Positions 22,067-32,979 of a stretch of 64,000 nucleotides of DNA are shown one piece after another. The DNA is taken from the NCBI RefSeq assembly GCF_004011695.2, contig NC_082419.1:992001-1056000 (forward strand), written 5' to 3'. The notes beneath the pieces were generated by a model. It was not told where the DNA came from, did no database searches, and saw only the letters and a list, made by a program, of their open reading frames with translations. This DNA is from Ascochyta rabiei (taxonomy: Eukaryota; Ascomycota; Dothideomycetes; Pleosporales; Didymellaceae). Positions within the stretch are counted from its first letter, which is position 1, and each line of letters opens with the position of its first letter. The position numbers were made by a program, and so were the translations under genes.

Positions 22067-23777
22067 GTGCTGACCGCAGATCAAGCAGTTTGCTCCCTAA
22101 GATTCAATTGCACATTCAAGCAAACCGACGACCTCCGAAAAGCTTTCGTGAAGTATCAGAGCCACGAGCACAGCCTCAAAAATGATCTCTGGACTCTAGA
22201 ATGGTTGCACCCAGGGAGACCGCCGGTCAACATGCTCGTCGACGACTTGGTGCCAGGTTCAACAAGACTTGGCCGAATACGCGTACAAGCCTATGCCCAC
22301 GAGGCTTACAAAACGGCCCTGGCAGAGGCGTCATAGCGGCGTGCTACCGAATATCTACACTACAAACGCTAGCCCATCTGCCGAAGTTCGTGAACTGGAT
22401 CATGCAGCACAATGACCCAGTTGAAGGCTCAGACTGGCCCTGTCGCGCAGAGGACCCGAACCGGCAACTCCCAGCGATGCAAGAGAACGACAAAGCCATT
22501 CTGAATATGGACCAGGAGCTGGTCAAAGGATGCGTCCCGTGCCGGCTAAAGGCTTTTATGACACACTACTGGGGGAAGGTACGGATTGGAACCAAAGAAC
22601 GGCCTAAACCCTTTGCACATAGTCAGGTTGCCATACTGCCTCTCCACACTTTAGGCGAGCGCTGGATGTGCAGACTGCCAGAGGGAAAGAAACGGAAAGG
22701 AGAGACCCCTTCAGACTTTGCCGCACGGCGACTCGCTCGAGAAACGGCTCACGATCGTGACTTGCGGTTATCGAAGGCTTGCGGTCAACATTGTGCTGAT
22801 GAGTACTTTGGATTCATTCACGCTGGACTATGGGACAGTATTGATCCTACGCAAGTCAGGCATCTTTCTTACTGGATCAAGTGCTAACTTGCTGCAGTAA
22901 CCAACGTCGCCTAAACGAATTTAAAGCCTTCTTCATGCTCCAGCGCCACGAAGAGACTAGATGCTCTCACTGCAACGCCTACCGCGGGACAGCCGATTAT
23001 GAAGCCTCGGAAGGAATCGGATTTTCCAATATCAAGCCCGTCGTCAAAGGCAGCGACAACCTCCTAGCCGCCCTCGAGCGTTCCATCTGGCTACAAGCCG
23101 ACACAAACGAGGTACTGGAATGCACCAACTGCGAAGAGACCGGAGCAACAACCGCAAGGCAAATCGAAGCCGCACCCGAGTATCTGCGCATCCATCTCGA
23201 TCTATCAAAAGAAAACAAAAACCGCAAACCCGCAGACATCAAAAACAGGACTCCAATCCAGATACCAGACACGCTCAACCTCACACACCGCGCCCGCACT
23301 CCAGAAGCAGGACAGGCAGCATGGCCCCTACAATACAAGCTCATCTCCGTCCTCTACCACGCCGGAGATACCGTGACGACCGGGCACTGGACCGCGGGCG
23401 TCTCGCGTCCCATTCCGAAGCCGCAACGAGGCAAGAGGGACCCGAACGCACCGTCGGCGGCATACTACTTCTGCAACGATGAGACAACTCAAGAATGGCC
23501 GGCAGATGGTGGTGTGAATCCGTTGACGATGAATCCGGCGGGAAAGACCGAGGGTGAGTTCAACGCTGTTGTGCTCATGTACGAGAGGCTGCCGAGAGTG
23601 GCGCCGAAGAAGGATTACACTGCTGAGTTGGGGACTGAGTTGGATGGCACATACTATAGAACTAGCAAGAAGAAGGGCGATGGGAAGGATGAAGGTGGCA
23701 ACAAGCGGAAGATGGCCGATGGCGGGGACGAGAAGGGGTTGAGGAGGTCGAAGAGGTTGAAGGAGAAGGACATGTAA
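22067..23777 (+). CDS. USP-type ubiquitin hydrolase-like protein
   Basis: A USP-family cysteine protease fold that would remove ubiquitin from substrates. My best model has exons 22067-22256, 22337-22850 and 22898-23777, all in phase (527 aa). The Cys box reads ACYRISTLQTLAHLPKFVNW, with the candidate nucleophile codon at 22342-22344. ADEYFGF and EFKAFFMLQRHEETRCSHCN follow, giving one half of the zinc ribbon; LECTNCEETG gives the other. The His box is LYHAGDTVTTGHWTAGVSRP. The usual GLxNxGN before the Cys is not visible in this splice model, so activity is uncertain. The second intron looks like a GC-AG intron (GCAAGT donor at 22851). The C-terminus is a Lys/Arg-rich tail suggesting nuclear location. 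The first exon is the least certain part. Confidence 0.7.
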
Positions 23778-23889
23778 CGTTTGCTGATTGACCAGTCACT
23801 GTGTTTATCGTCCCCCATTTTATAGACTGTACAACAGTTCGAATGGATGCTTCCGCAATAGAAACACTACCGGATGATCAACGGCCAAG

Positions 23890-26415
23890 CTACAGATCCT
23901 CATCATGACCACCCCTCTTCTCAATGACCTTCGCCTTTCCCTTCCTTTTCTGGTCTACGGACCCGCTGCTCTCACGCTCTTCCGCAGCCCTGTCTCCAGG
24001 GGGAGATTGCACAAGGCCGTCCATCCGGGTATTGAGCCTGGCCATCATATCCCTGATGTGACGCTGATAAGCATCTGACGCGCCTTGAGAAGACTCTTGA
24101 CGTGAGTCGCTGCTGGCGTCTTTTTCAGACCCCTCATCAGGCTCCCAATCACCAGCCAGATCCATGTAGTCACGTAGACGAGGGGCTGCTGGAGCCGCAT
24201 GATGCTCATCGGAATCCTAGACCGACATGTCGCCGCCCCGTTCCTTTCGTCTTGGCAACGGGGGTGGAGGATCTGGTGGAGTGGTGGAAGCAACTGTGTC
24301 CAGCTCTTCGGAAGAAGCCCAAGGTACGATGTTCATTGGTGGCGAGGGTATATCATCTCCAGCTGGTGAAGCCAGAGACTTGCTCAACTCCGAAACTTCT
24401 GATAGCTTGCGTGCAACAGCTGGGTTCTTGGATTCTAAATCAGAGCCTCCTTTGAAGATGCCTGTCCTGTCAATTTGCTCGTGCAAAGAGGGCGTTTCTA
24501 TAGAATATCCTTGCGTGATGTGAGCCATTGCGCCATATCTGGGCACACGGTTTGGTATGCATCTTGTCTTTCGACGACTGCGTTCTTTTGACTCGGATTC
24601 TACCTTCTCCGCTTCCCACTTCTAGTAGGCTTCAGGATCGCGTTCGTGTTGGGGACGGAACGTGATCCTTGGCGTGTTTGATGATGGCTGGTCTGCAGTA
24701 TCGCTGGGAGACTTCTCCATCTCTTCTGATGATGGTGTGGCGCTGCCTTCGCTCTCCGAACGGCTCTTCGCCGGTGGCCTTTCTGCGTAATAGTCCTCCC
24801 GAGGTCTGTTACGAATATCCCCGTCCCTGAGTTCTGGAAGCTTGCTCCGTTTGTCAAATACAGAGGTCAACATGTACTCTTCAACGCGTACGGAGTTGGA
24901 ACCGCTGGGTATTCTGTCGGTGTGCACCAGCTTTCCGCCGAGAGGCCCATAGTCCAGTTTGCCGAAAAAGGTGTCTTTCCGGCTGCTCTGAAAGGCGTCG
25001 GACCCAGCGTCGGACCCGGGATCATTCTGCGGCCACATTTCCATACCTTTGCCTCCAAACATTTGGTCCTTCGTTTGAGACAACTTCATCTTGAGCTGTC
25101 TGATTTCATTCTCCATGTATATATTCCTCCGCTGCAGTTGCTCAAGATTGTACGCTGTCATGAAAGATTCCGAAGGGTGAGTCGGCATGATCCTAAAATT
25201 TCCAACCCCCTGAGGAAGTCTTCTCTTGTCAGAACGAGGGGGTATAGGCGGCGGTGGCATCATACGCGTGTCGGACAGTACTTCAGGTGATGACCTGGGA
25301 CCAGCCATAGCATTCAAAGGGTCCCCGTTGTTCTGACTTTCTCGGAACTTTTTCAAGTCGGTTATCCTCTCTTCCAGGGAGATTTTGCGTGGACATCCCT
25401 CGATGCAACCATGTTCTCGACAACTGTCAGGTAGGTCGTCGAGCGTATACACATCGGCAAGACCGTGTCGTCTCTCTGGTTCCAAACTGACCGGCTTCAG
25501 AATATGGACTGCCCACTCACCATCACTCGTATGGGCAAACTTTATCCTTCGATCTTGATTTTCGGGATCTTTCTTGAAAGAGTATCTGATGTCCGTAAAG
25601 TGCTCCTCCGGCCAGCCAGCTACGAAGTCGAGCATTGTATTGACATCGTCAATGAACTCATCCGATAAAATGAAGTGTGTGTCGATGCGACTCCTGTCGA
25701 CATTGAGCGAATTTCGCTGTCTTTTCGTATTGCGCCAAGGTGTGGAAGGTGGAGGGGTCTGATGCTGATCCTCATCTGGAAGAATTGCCGAGTCTGTTCG
25801 TTCAAGAATAGAACGCTTGAAAGCAGAGGATGCAATCCAATCTCCATAATCATCAAGAAGCCTATGCTTTCTCTTGGGAGTGTCTGCTATTGGGTGGATG
25901 GCGGATGATGCTGTGGGGGTCGATGTTGGCGATCCTTTCGATCTTTTTGTTTCAGGTCCCTCCTCGTTGCCATTGCGTTCCGCTTGGTCGTATGTGTCTT
26001 GCTCTACATTCCAGTTCGCTTCCAGTACAAAACCATGCGCTGGTTCCTGCATCCGTGCTGTCTCTTGTTCCGCCTCGTACCCAACCTTTCGCGCTCGCAT
26101 CATCCTTAGGCGAGCCTTGTGCAAGTCTTCGTTGTGTGCAGCTTCGGCCTTCGTATGCGTTCTCGCTTGTTGTCTCTTGAATCGCTCGATCTCCTCTCTT
26201 TCGGTTTTCGCAGCTTTGAGCTCCCGCCAGCGGACCTTGGCTTCAGAATTGACTTCCATCTTTACGTCGGATTCAACGTTACTGCCCGCAGCAACGATGT
26301 GGCCTCTACTCTGATCGTCCAGGGCACCAACCTCCTGATGCAGAGGTGATAGTCGCTTGTCTCGTTTCTTTCTCTCGACGGAAGCAATGACATCGGCACG
26401 CCGTTTAAGACCCAT
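23890..26415 (-). CDS. Coiled-coil protein of unknown function, frame broken by two in-frame TAG codons
   Basis: From the ATG at 26415 (MGLKRRADVIASVERKKRDK) one continuous frame of 842 codons runs to 23890. Only two TAG codons interrupt it, at 24624-24622 (codon 598, after DPEAY) and 24219-24217 (codon 733, after GGDMSV). Coding character continues beyond each (KWEAEKVESESKERSRRKT; DSDEHHAAPAAPRLRDY). Residues about 60-150 are a charged coiled coil. The middle contains a compact region (FILSDEFIDDVNTMLDFVAG, CREHGCIEGCPRK). A second coiled coil lies near residue 420. I do not recognise the family; Lys/Arg-rich runs suggest a nuclear protein. Both TAGs would be CAG (Gln) before a CpA-to-TpA change, the RIP signature, 2.6-3.0 kb from the transposon. 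If the first stop is real the product is 597 aa. An upstream 5' UTR intron is possible. Confidence 0.65.
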
Positions 26416-26861
26416 GTTATGGTTGAATGGCAGAAAGTCGGTGGGGTTGTCGATACGGTTCAATGCGAAAGCGAGTGTAATTGATGCTGGAAGAATGTGT
26501 GTAGAAAATTGATGGCTCGAAGCACGTACAATTAGGAGAAGTGAGCTTGGAGCAGATGCACAGATGCGCACCCTAAAGAAATGATAGGTGGTACATTATG
26601 CAGCTTCCTTATGCGATTGAACCTGCTAAGTCCAATAAAGATAGACCGAGATGTAGAAAGCAGGTTCCAAACAGGGAAAGCGCTCGACTCGGGTATTAAA
26701 GACGACTGTCATGCTTGGAGACGCGCAACTCTGGCGTGTATTCTTTGATTCCTGTGCTATCGATTGCAGTAGTTACTGATCGGTCTCTGTCAGAAGCTAT
26801 CCTGCATGCCACTTGCGCGCTGTGGACTCACCAGGACCACATCCTCAGCCCCATTCTCAAC
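26416..26861. other. Intergenic, upstream of the coiled-coil gene
   Basis: 446 bp between the minus-strand coiled-coil gene and the FAH-family stop. An intron-like GTACGT start at about 26529 suggests a 5' UTR intron of the coiled-coil gene. Nothing else seen. Confidence 0.4.
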
Positions 26862-27882
26862 TCATTGAAACTTCATCTTGTTGATGATGCTTCCAATGCC
26901 CTTGACATAGATCTCCACTTCATCTCCATCTTTCACAAAGGCCTTCGGCTCCATGAACAGCCCGACTCCACTCGGTGTACCAGTTAAAATTGCAGTTCCC
27001 GCCCTCAGCGTAGTACCTCTACTGAGATGCTGGATAATCTCACCCACAGTGAAAATCATGTCATCTGTTCCAGTCTCTTGTCTCTTCTCCCCGTTGACCT
27101 TGGTCCACAACCTCAGCTTTTGCGGATCTCCCACATATTCTTTGTGCGCAATGCACGGCCCGATGGGCGCAAATTTGTCGAAAGACTTGGCGTAGCCAAA
27201 TTGACCGCCTGATACTGAGGCCGGGATCTGGAAGTTTCGAGCGGAAACATCATTCCCAACTGTATAACCGAGGATGTAGTCCTGCCAGTCGTCTTTGGTG
27301 GCGTTCTTGCAGTCCTTGCCGATAATGATAGTAAGCTCGCCTTCGTAGTCAAGGTTACTTTGGCAATCACTATGGATGGGAATATCGTCGAGAGGTCCTG
27401 CGAGGGCATCGCTTGGCTTCATGAAGATTGCAGGGTTGGAAGGGATTGTGAGCTAGAGTCGTATGTGAGTAGGTCAAAGAAGATGACAAGGGATTGAGAC
27501 TGACGTTACACTCCTCAGCGTGCTGTTTGTAGTTGAGACCCACGCAAAGGATGATGTTTGTTGTTGGGAGGGGACATAGGAGCTTCGATACCTTGGCTTT
27601 GCTGCCTTTCTTGCTGAATCCGCTCTTCACATCACCCTCAAGTACCTCGACTTCTTTTCCTTGAATATCCCTCGTTGGCGTCTCTTTCTCCAAGTCGCCG
27701 TAGTAGGTCTTCCCATCATCGGCTTCAAACCGGATCAAATGTGAGAATGCTGCCATGGCGAGGATTCTCGATGACGTCGAGAGAAAGCGTGATTGTTGCG
27801 GTCCGAAGCTCTTGCACGTTGTTAGTGGACCAATAGAGGCGATGCGTGAGCGTGAGCAAGCGAGAAATTGGCGGACAAACAT
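26862..27882 (-). CDS. Fumarylacetoacetate hydrolase-family enzyme (FAHD1-like), probably mitochondrial
   Basis: Members hydrolyse or decarboxylate small acylpyruvate or oxaloacetate-like substrates using a divalent metal. Exons 27882-27505 and 27452-26862 join in phase 0 (322 aa). The core begins NIILCVGLNYKQHAEEC and continues PAIFMKPSDALAGP, LDYEGELTIIIGKD (metal-binding Glu residues), ILGYTVGNDVSARNFQ, FDKFAPIGPCI and ILTGTPSGVGLFM, all hallmarks of the FAH fold. The first 42 residues are Arg/Ser/Phe-rich without acidic residues (MFVRQFLACSRSRIASI), like a mitochondrial presequence; a second ATG at codon 43 would give a form without it. Exact substrate cannot be told from sequence. Confidence 0.9.
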
Positions 27883-28913
27883 CAGACACGATCAATCGAG
27901 GTCTTGCTTGCTCAAGTTTACGTCGCTGATGGTTATGTGGGGAGAGCTCTTGCCCCACAATGGTGGGGACGCTTCGGCGCCGAGGACGCGTTGTTCCCGC
28001 GATGGAGGAGCCCCTCGAGGTTGCCGCGAGGTCGGCCTCAGGCTCTAACTTCTCACACTTCACTTTATCAGAGTAACTCTCCTATCTTCTACTACGGAAG
28101 TAGCAACCGCTAAGAACTAACAAAAACGCACAACCCATACCGTATAGAAATTGGATAAGTCGTGTAAAGTAAACAGGCTCTAAGAGTGGTCATGTATTTT
28201 TCAAATCAGGCAGACAATGAAAGAAAAGTCAAGGATGCAATATCAGCATCGCCCTTCGTTAAGATGGACGACGCCGGGAGGTCGCGATGCCGCCAATCGG
28301 GGGGAAACCCCCATCATCAAGCGGAAGTCGTCGCGGAGGAGCCAAAGATCAAGACCGAAGACGATCGAACTGTGTCGTCTGCTTCAATGAAGATCAGCTT
28401 TACGAAACCACAGTCCCGAAGCTTTCTAGGTATTGCGAGCATGCGTAACCCGATATCAGCCTTGATTAGGTGGAAGGAGAAAAACTGCTTTATTCTGCTT
28501 CAATGCTGTGAACTGCCAGCAAGCGCTCTATCCGTTGTATCAATTTCTTGACTACCTAGGCACCTTCGAGCTGGAGGCTTCCATCATTGCCGTTGGAGCA
28601 TATCCAGGCCGGTGTCAAAAGTGCCGAGTGATGCGTTTAACACAGCCCTGGATGACTTCAGGCGTCCCACGGTGCTGCTGCAAAGGGTAACGGTCGCTCC
28701 AGACTTCTGGCACCCACAAGGGCGCTGCGCCCTCAACTTCGCGATGATCGCCAGTACAGCCACATCGAGAACAGGCGTATCTTTTCGACAGCCACTACAA
28801 TATGCATGTACTATTACAACGCGAAACAAGGTGTAGTCCCAGGTTATCCCATTCTTGAAACGACTCGCAGAACTCTGACAACCTCCCGCCACGATCTGTA
28901 ATTTGCTTTAGCC
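27883..28913. other. Intergenic, about 1 kb, no convincing gene
   Basis: Open frames of 121 aa (28186-28551) and shorter overlap on both strands with no family pattern and biased composition. A decayed or fast-evolving small gene cannot be excluded. No RNA gene or repeat seen. Confidence 0.4.
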
Positions 28914-29936
28914 ATGCCATCTCTGACACAGTTGCCAGCCGAGATGCGACAGCAGATTCTCCTGCTAGTTCTGCCAGATACTCACCGGGTAGAGTCTGCG
29001 GTGCCAATACAATTCATCCAGCTCTTCCACATCAACCAGCGTCTCCGCCTCGACATGGTCGCTGTGGCCGGCATCTGGACGCCCATTCACTACATCTCTT
29101 CTCCTTGCACGCTCACAGCGCGCTCGCCACGCACCCGCGGCTGGAATCTCAACCGCATTTGCCTGGACCTCTTCTCCACATCCTTCCTCGGCCGCATCGT
29201 GAATAGATATCCCAACGCACATCACCCTAACTACCTGCACCCCGAACTCATTGCCCTTTGGAACAACGCTGTTCCGTTTCTGCCAAAGGACGTTGAAGAA
29301 GTCTGGTTGGGTGTCACGCCAGCGCCAGCGGAGAAGCGCGTGCACCACCCCACATGGCAGGAGTGTGGCCCGCGGTGGATCGATGTGTTCGTGCATAACG
29401 ATCACGCGAGTCAGAGGTTCTTGGGTGGTCATATACAGGATGTAGCGGCGCTGGTCAAGAAGATCGATGATCATTACGAAGGATGTGTGAGTATCAAACT
29501 CTCGGGTAGGCTGAGTGTAAAGAGTGCTTTTTTCGTTGAAGCTATAGGCCAGGAAGTTGAAAAGGATTTGGAGTTCGTGGGAAGGTGGGTGTCAAACGAG
29601 GAAGCGCCGGGTGCTGCTGTATCATCGCAGCTGTTGTGTCCGATGGCGCGGAAGAAGCGCCGGTGTGGTACGCATCTTCTGGCGTGGCTAGGCAATGTTG
29701 CTTGGAGTAAGGAGGCTGGTGATGCGTATGCTGGACTTGCGGATCAGGGTTTTGATAGGATGCTCATGGAAGACATAAAAGGGATTGCGAAGCTCTGCGA
29801 TGGCGAGGGCATGATAGTGTTGCTGCCGGGGAACATTTTGAGGAGGGCTTTCCAGCACCGAGTTGCGGCGGATTTGGGCTTGAAGACGGTCGAAGTAAGC
29901 GAGGGGAGTGATAGACATGTGGTCGTGCGGCGGTAG
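28914..29936 (+). CDS. F-box-like / R3H-like domain protein
   Basis: One uninterrupted 340-aa frame. The N-terminus LTQLPAEMRQQILLLVLPDT has the spacing of an F-box-like motif, which would link the protein to Skp1-containing complexes. The middle (residues 80-230) is an unassigned globular region. The C-terminal 70 residues (GIAKLCDGEGMIVLLPG, then HRVAADLGLKTVEVSEGSDR and HVVV) resemble an R3H nucleic-acid-binding domain, whose signature is an Arg-x3-His helix followed by a strand. Both domain calls are by eye; the coding frame itself is well supported. Confidence 0.7.
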   Translation: MPSLTQLPAEMRQQILLLVLPDTHRVESAVPIQFIQLFHINQRLRLDMVAVAGIWTPIHYISSPCTLTARSPRTRGWNLNRICLDLFSTSFLGRIVNRYPNAHHPNYLHPELIALWNNAVPFLPKDVEEVWLGVTPAPAEKRVHHPTWQECGPRWIDVFVHNDHASQRFLGGHIQDVAALVKKIDDHYEGCVSIKLSGRLSVKSAFFVEAIGQEVEKDLEFVGRWVSNEEAPGAAVSSQLLCPMARKKRRCGTHLLAWLGNVAWSKEAGDAYAGLADQGFDRMLMEDIKGIAKLCDGEGMIVLLPGNILRRAFQHRVAADLGLKTVEVSEGSDRHVVVRR

Positions 29937-30769
29937 CCTGAGGTTGTTCTGCGTATGTCTGAGAGCGCATTCCTGCAACCAGGACTTCATCAAGGGGGAA
30001 AAAATGAGCCATTCAGTTGCGGATCAACAATGCTGGGTTACCTGTTGGGTGCTCTTCTTACAGTAGTGATAACAATTGAGAAGACGCCGACTTTCTCCTC
30101 GCTTTCAGACCACATGAATAGCTCTTCCTCTTTCCACTCGATCTTATCCTCTCATGGGTGATTCGTTCTAAAAAAACGTCAAACTTCAAATTCCAAAGGT
30201 TCTTGCACCCTAGACTAAAACCTTCTCCACACATTGTGCAAGCGCGTTCGCTATTGCCGATTGAGGGCTGGCCTTGCTTGTGGGTGGGCGAACCAGCCTC
30301 GTAATAGCAGTGCTCTCACAGGGTTGATTGCACGCAGCACGTCTTCTATGTCAGCTGCGTATTTCGAGCCGCTGGTGTCAGGTTTTCATGCCGACGGTTG
30401 CTTTGTGCACTAATCAAGATCACGAGCAGGCTAATTCAAAATCTTGATGTATAGCACAGACCTGGCAGCGTTGCATAGAGGGTAGCGCGTGCAATAGGTC
30501 GCAACAATGGCACGCTCGGATAAGATCGAGTATGCAATTTCTGCTTCAAAGCGTGGAAATCTGTGCTGATTTCGTCGCTGTCGTCTTCAGCCATGCACAG
30601 TCTTGCAAGAGCGGCGTAGGAGCCATACGGATGACTGATGATTATCTTGGCCTCATTCGTGACACCGTTACTGTCTATATCCATTCTTTGAGAGATACCA
30701 GCTACACGTTCCATCAAGATCTGCTATCCAATGCGTTTCCCAATCAAAATTGCATCGCTCCTCGCCCTC
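29937..30769. other. Intergenic, no gene recognised
   Basis: About 830 bp, mildly AT-enriched to the right. Minus-strand frames at 30436-30717 and shorter have no recognisable family features. Confidence 0.4.
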
Positions 30770-32190
30770 TAGATCAGCCAGCCCAGTTTCTCGCAAATCC
30801 CAATGTATCCTAACAGCCTTGCTTAATTCTTGTTTAATGTATAACCTTTATTAGTCAGTACACCCTGTAGCCCTCTCTAAAACTCCTGGCTCTTATTAAA
30901 CATCTCTGCCTCTTTGTCGTGTTGCTGGATTTGTTCTGCTGAGAAATAATACGCACACGATTTGTCAGTGCCGAAATGGTCCCATTCTCTGATTTGAACA
31001 GTAAGCCAGGAACCCTAAAAGGAAAAGAGAAAGCGAAGAGAAAGGGAGGATAGGGCAGCATACCTCTTAATGCGGATCAAACATTCCTTAAGAGGAACGA
31101 GACGATTGTTCCAGGTAGAGCTAACAAATGCTTCTAATTGCTTAAGAGTCTACTATGGGGATGCCGCATCACCTTGTGCATTAGAGGGTTCTTCTCCGCT
31201 GTTAATGTTTCGTAAGCTTGAATTAAAATAGACTGAGACACTTGGTATCTGAGTTGATCCTTCGTAGCATTATCAAGCGTTCTGAAGTGTCAATCCCGTA
31301 ATCCAAAAGCAACGGAGGATTAGCTCTGATAAACACCGGAGTAGTTAATGATGCATGAAATCTGGGCTTGGTCGTCGATGTAAATGTTGCCAGCATAAAA
31401 ATCTGGGTGCCAAAGTCTGGGAGAAACAAGCTCTAGGTCTTGGGGTATAATGTGCGGAATTGCTAATAGGAACTTTTGCAACAAAGCTGTGTAAGCCTCT
31501 AGGGAATTTTTCTCTAGACTTACATACTGCCATGGTGATTTAGTGGGTTCTTGTTAATTTGCGTGAGAGTTGATCCAGTCAATCTCACGTTGAGTGATAG
31601 ATTCTAGGTATTCAGCAGAGGATATCCCTATAATTGCTTTAGCGTAATCCTAAATATCATGTCTGGACACCTAAAAGGACCATGGTATCGCGTGTCACTG
31701 TGTTGTTCCTCCCAAAACTCTCTCCGAGCAATGGGTCCGATGGTGATTTGACGTGACCACCACACCTTGCAGACAAGATGTAACAACAGCAGGTTCACAT
31801 CCTGCAATCCCACAATCCTTAAAATATAATAAACCTAATCTGCCAGTATGTATAAGCTAAGTTAATTACAAATTAAGCATTAGAGCAGGCTAGATTATAC
31901 TTGTTAGAGGAGACTAGGAGTAACTTCCTTTTAAGATCTATAAACTTACAAATAATGTTAGATTTTAATTAAAGTAGAAAATCCTGCCAGAATTTGTGGA
32001 GTTGAGAGCCTCTTGCTTCTTCTACGACGATGTATTCTGCCTAAATAGGGTTTTGGTTAGTAGCACTCTAAGCGAGAACTTTTGGGACAGGAATGTTTAA
32101 GACAGTTCGAGCAAACTCTATGGTCGCCACTTCTGATGAAGTAGTAAATACTAAACTCTACTAGAACCACTAGTTCTACTTGTAAATGAC
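30770..32190 (-). pseudogene. Decayed APH-fold (aminoglycoside phosphotransferase-like) kinase gene
   Basis: Reading leftward across stops and frameshifts recovers a fungal phosphotransferase-family protein in order. It runs SEVATIEFARTVLNIPVPKV, then AEYIVVEEARGSQLHKFW (hinge), SIGPIARREFWEEQ, SAEYLESITQREIDWINSHA, and PRLWHPDFYAGNIYIDD (catalytic loop, HxDxxxxN-like). It continues with ISCIINYSGV (the DFG-equivalent Asp lost), QAYETLTAEKNPLMHKVM, TLKQLEAFVSSTWNNRLVPL after a frameshift, WDHFGTDKSCAYYFSAEQIQ, and a C-terminal helix EAEMFNKSQEF. A former intron is visible at about 31060-31000. Several TAG/TAA codons sit where the family has Trp or Gln. It cannot be expressed as a whole. Limits are approximate. 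Confidence 0.75.
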
Positions 32191-32979
32191 CCTTGTATAC
32201 TTAGCGTCTCCCGTGTTTTTTCCTAATTGAAAAAAATACAGTTTAACATGTCTCCTGTCTCGAAGTCTGTCTTCAAGCGATTTCTCGACACTCCACTGAT
32301 CGGCAAAGTTGTCCAAAAGATTACAAGCACATCTCAGACTTCCAAGAATGATCAAAAATTCAACTTTCGCGCGAGCAAGGGTACCGTGCTATCAGACGTT
32401 GTCCTGGATAAGCTAGCAATGTATGTGATGAGATGAGAGCTTACGCCTAATAGCGCGGGCGGCTAATTCTCACGAGAAGCGGCGCAGCTCCCTTGGCACA
32501 ATGTTGGGATCAACGGCATTCTAACAATAAAAATCCGTCAAGATAACACGAGATACCTGTAATCGGATTTCGACTCAAAAGGGCCGTATGCAGGGTAGCG
32601 GCGAAGTAAGCGCGATAATTACCACGGCACTACACCATACAACATAGCACTGTACAATACGTATGCCCTTTAGAGAGAAACGCTTGGAGATGGTATACCA
32701 GGGTAGAACTTGCAGCTTCGGATGTTTGGTAATACAAGCGGTCAGACCAAATCAGAGCCGGTGTCCTTTTCATCAAGAAGCAACTTGGCCACATATGTAC
32801 AACCCAACATAAGTTTGCTCGTTCTTACGTGTTGCCCAGAACTGCACATCATGCTACAAACTTGCTTTTAAACGAGAATTAATATTGTTAGCTAATAGTA
32901 TACAGGTATACAGGTATAAGTACCGGATCGTATGGAAATTTTTCTCTTCCAGAGCCAGGCTGTAATATATGTACAATCC
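32191..32979. other. Intergenic between the kinase remnant and the transcription factor
   Basis: About 790 bp. A 69-aa plus-strand frame (32227-32436) has no recognised pattern. Nothing else seen. Confidence 0.4.

Noticed and set aside
22257..22336. Frameshift mutation in the USP-like gene
   Set aside because: An 80-bp intron with GT and AG ends joins the two frames in phase, so no mutation is required.
24570..24640. Intron that would remove the first TAG
   Set aside because: The best candidate (GTTCCG to CTAG) is only about 42 bp with a weak donor, and the sequence across it reads like coding sequence; not excluded without RNA.
28186..28551. 121-aa plus-strand ORF
   Set aside because: Overlapped by equal-length frames on both strands, with no conserved-looking segment.
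31740..31810. tRNA T-arm-like hairpin (GCAGG TTCACAT CCTGC)
   Set aside because: No matching acceptor, D-arm or anticodon arm, the conserved A58 is missing, and it lies in the kinase pseudogene.
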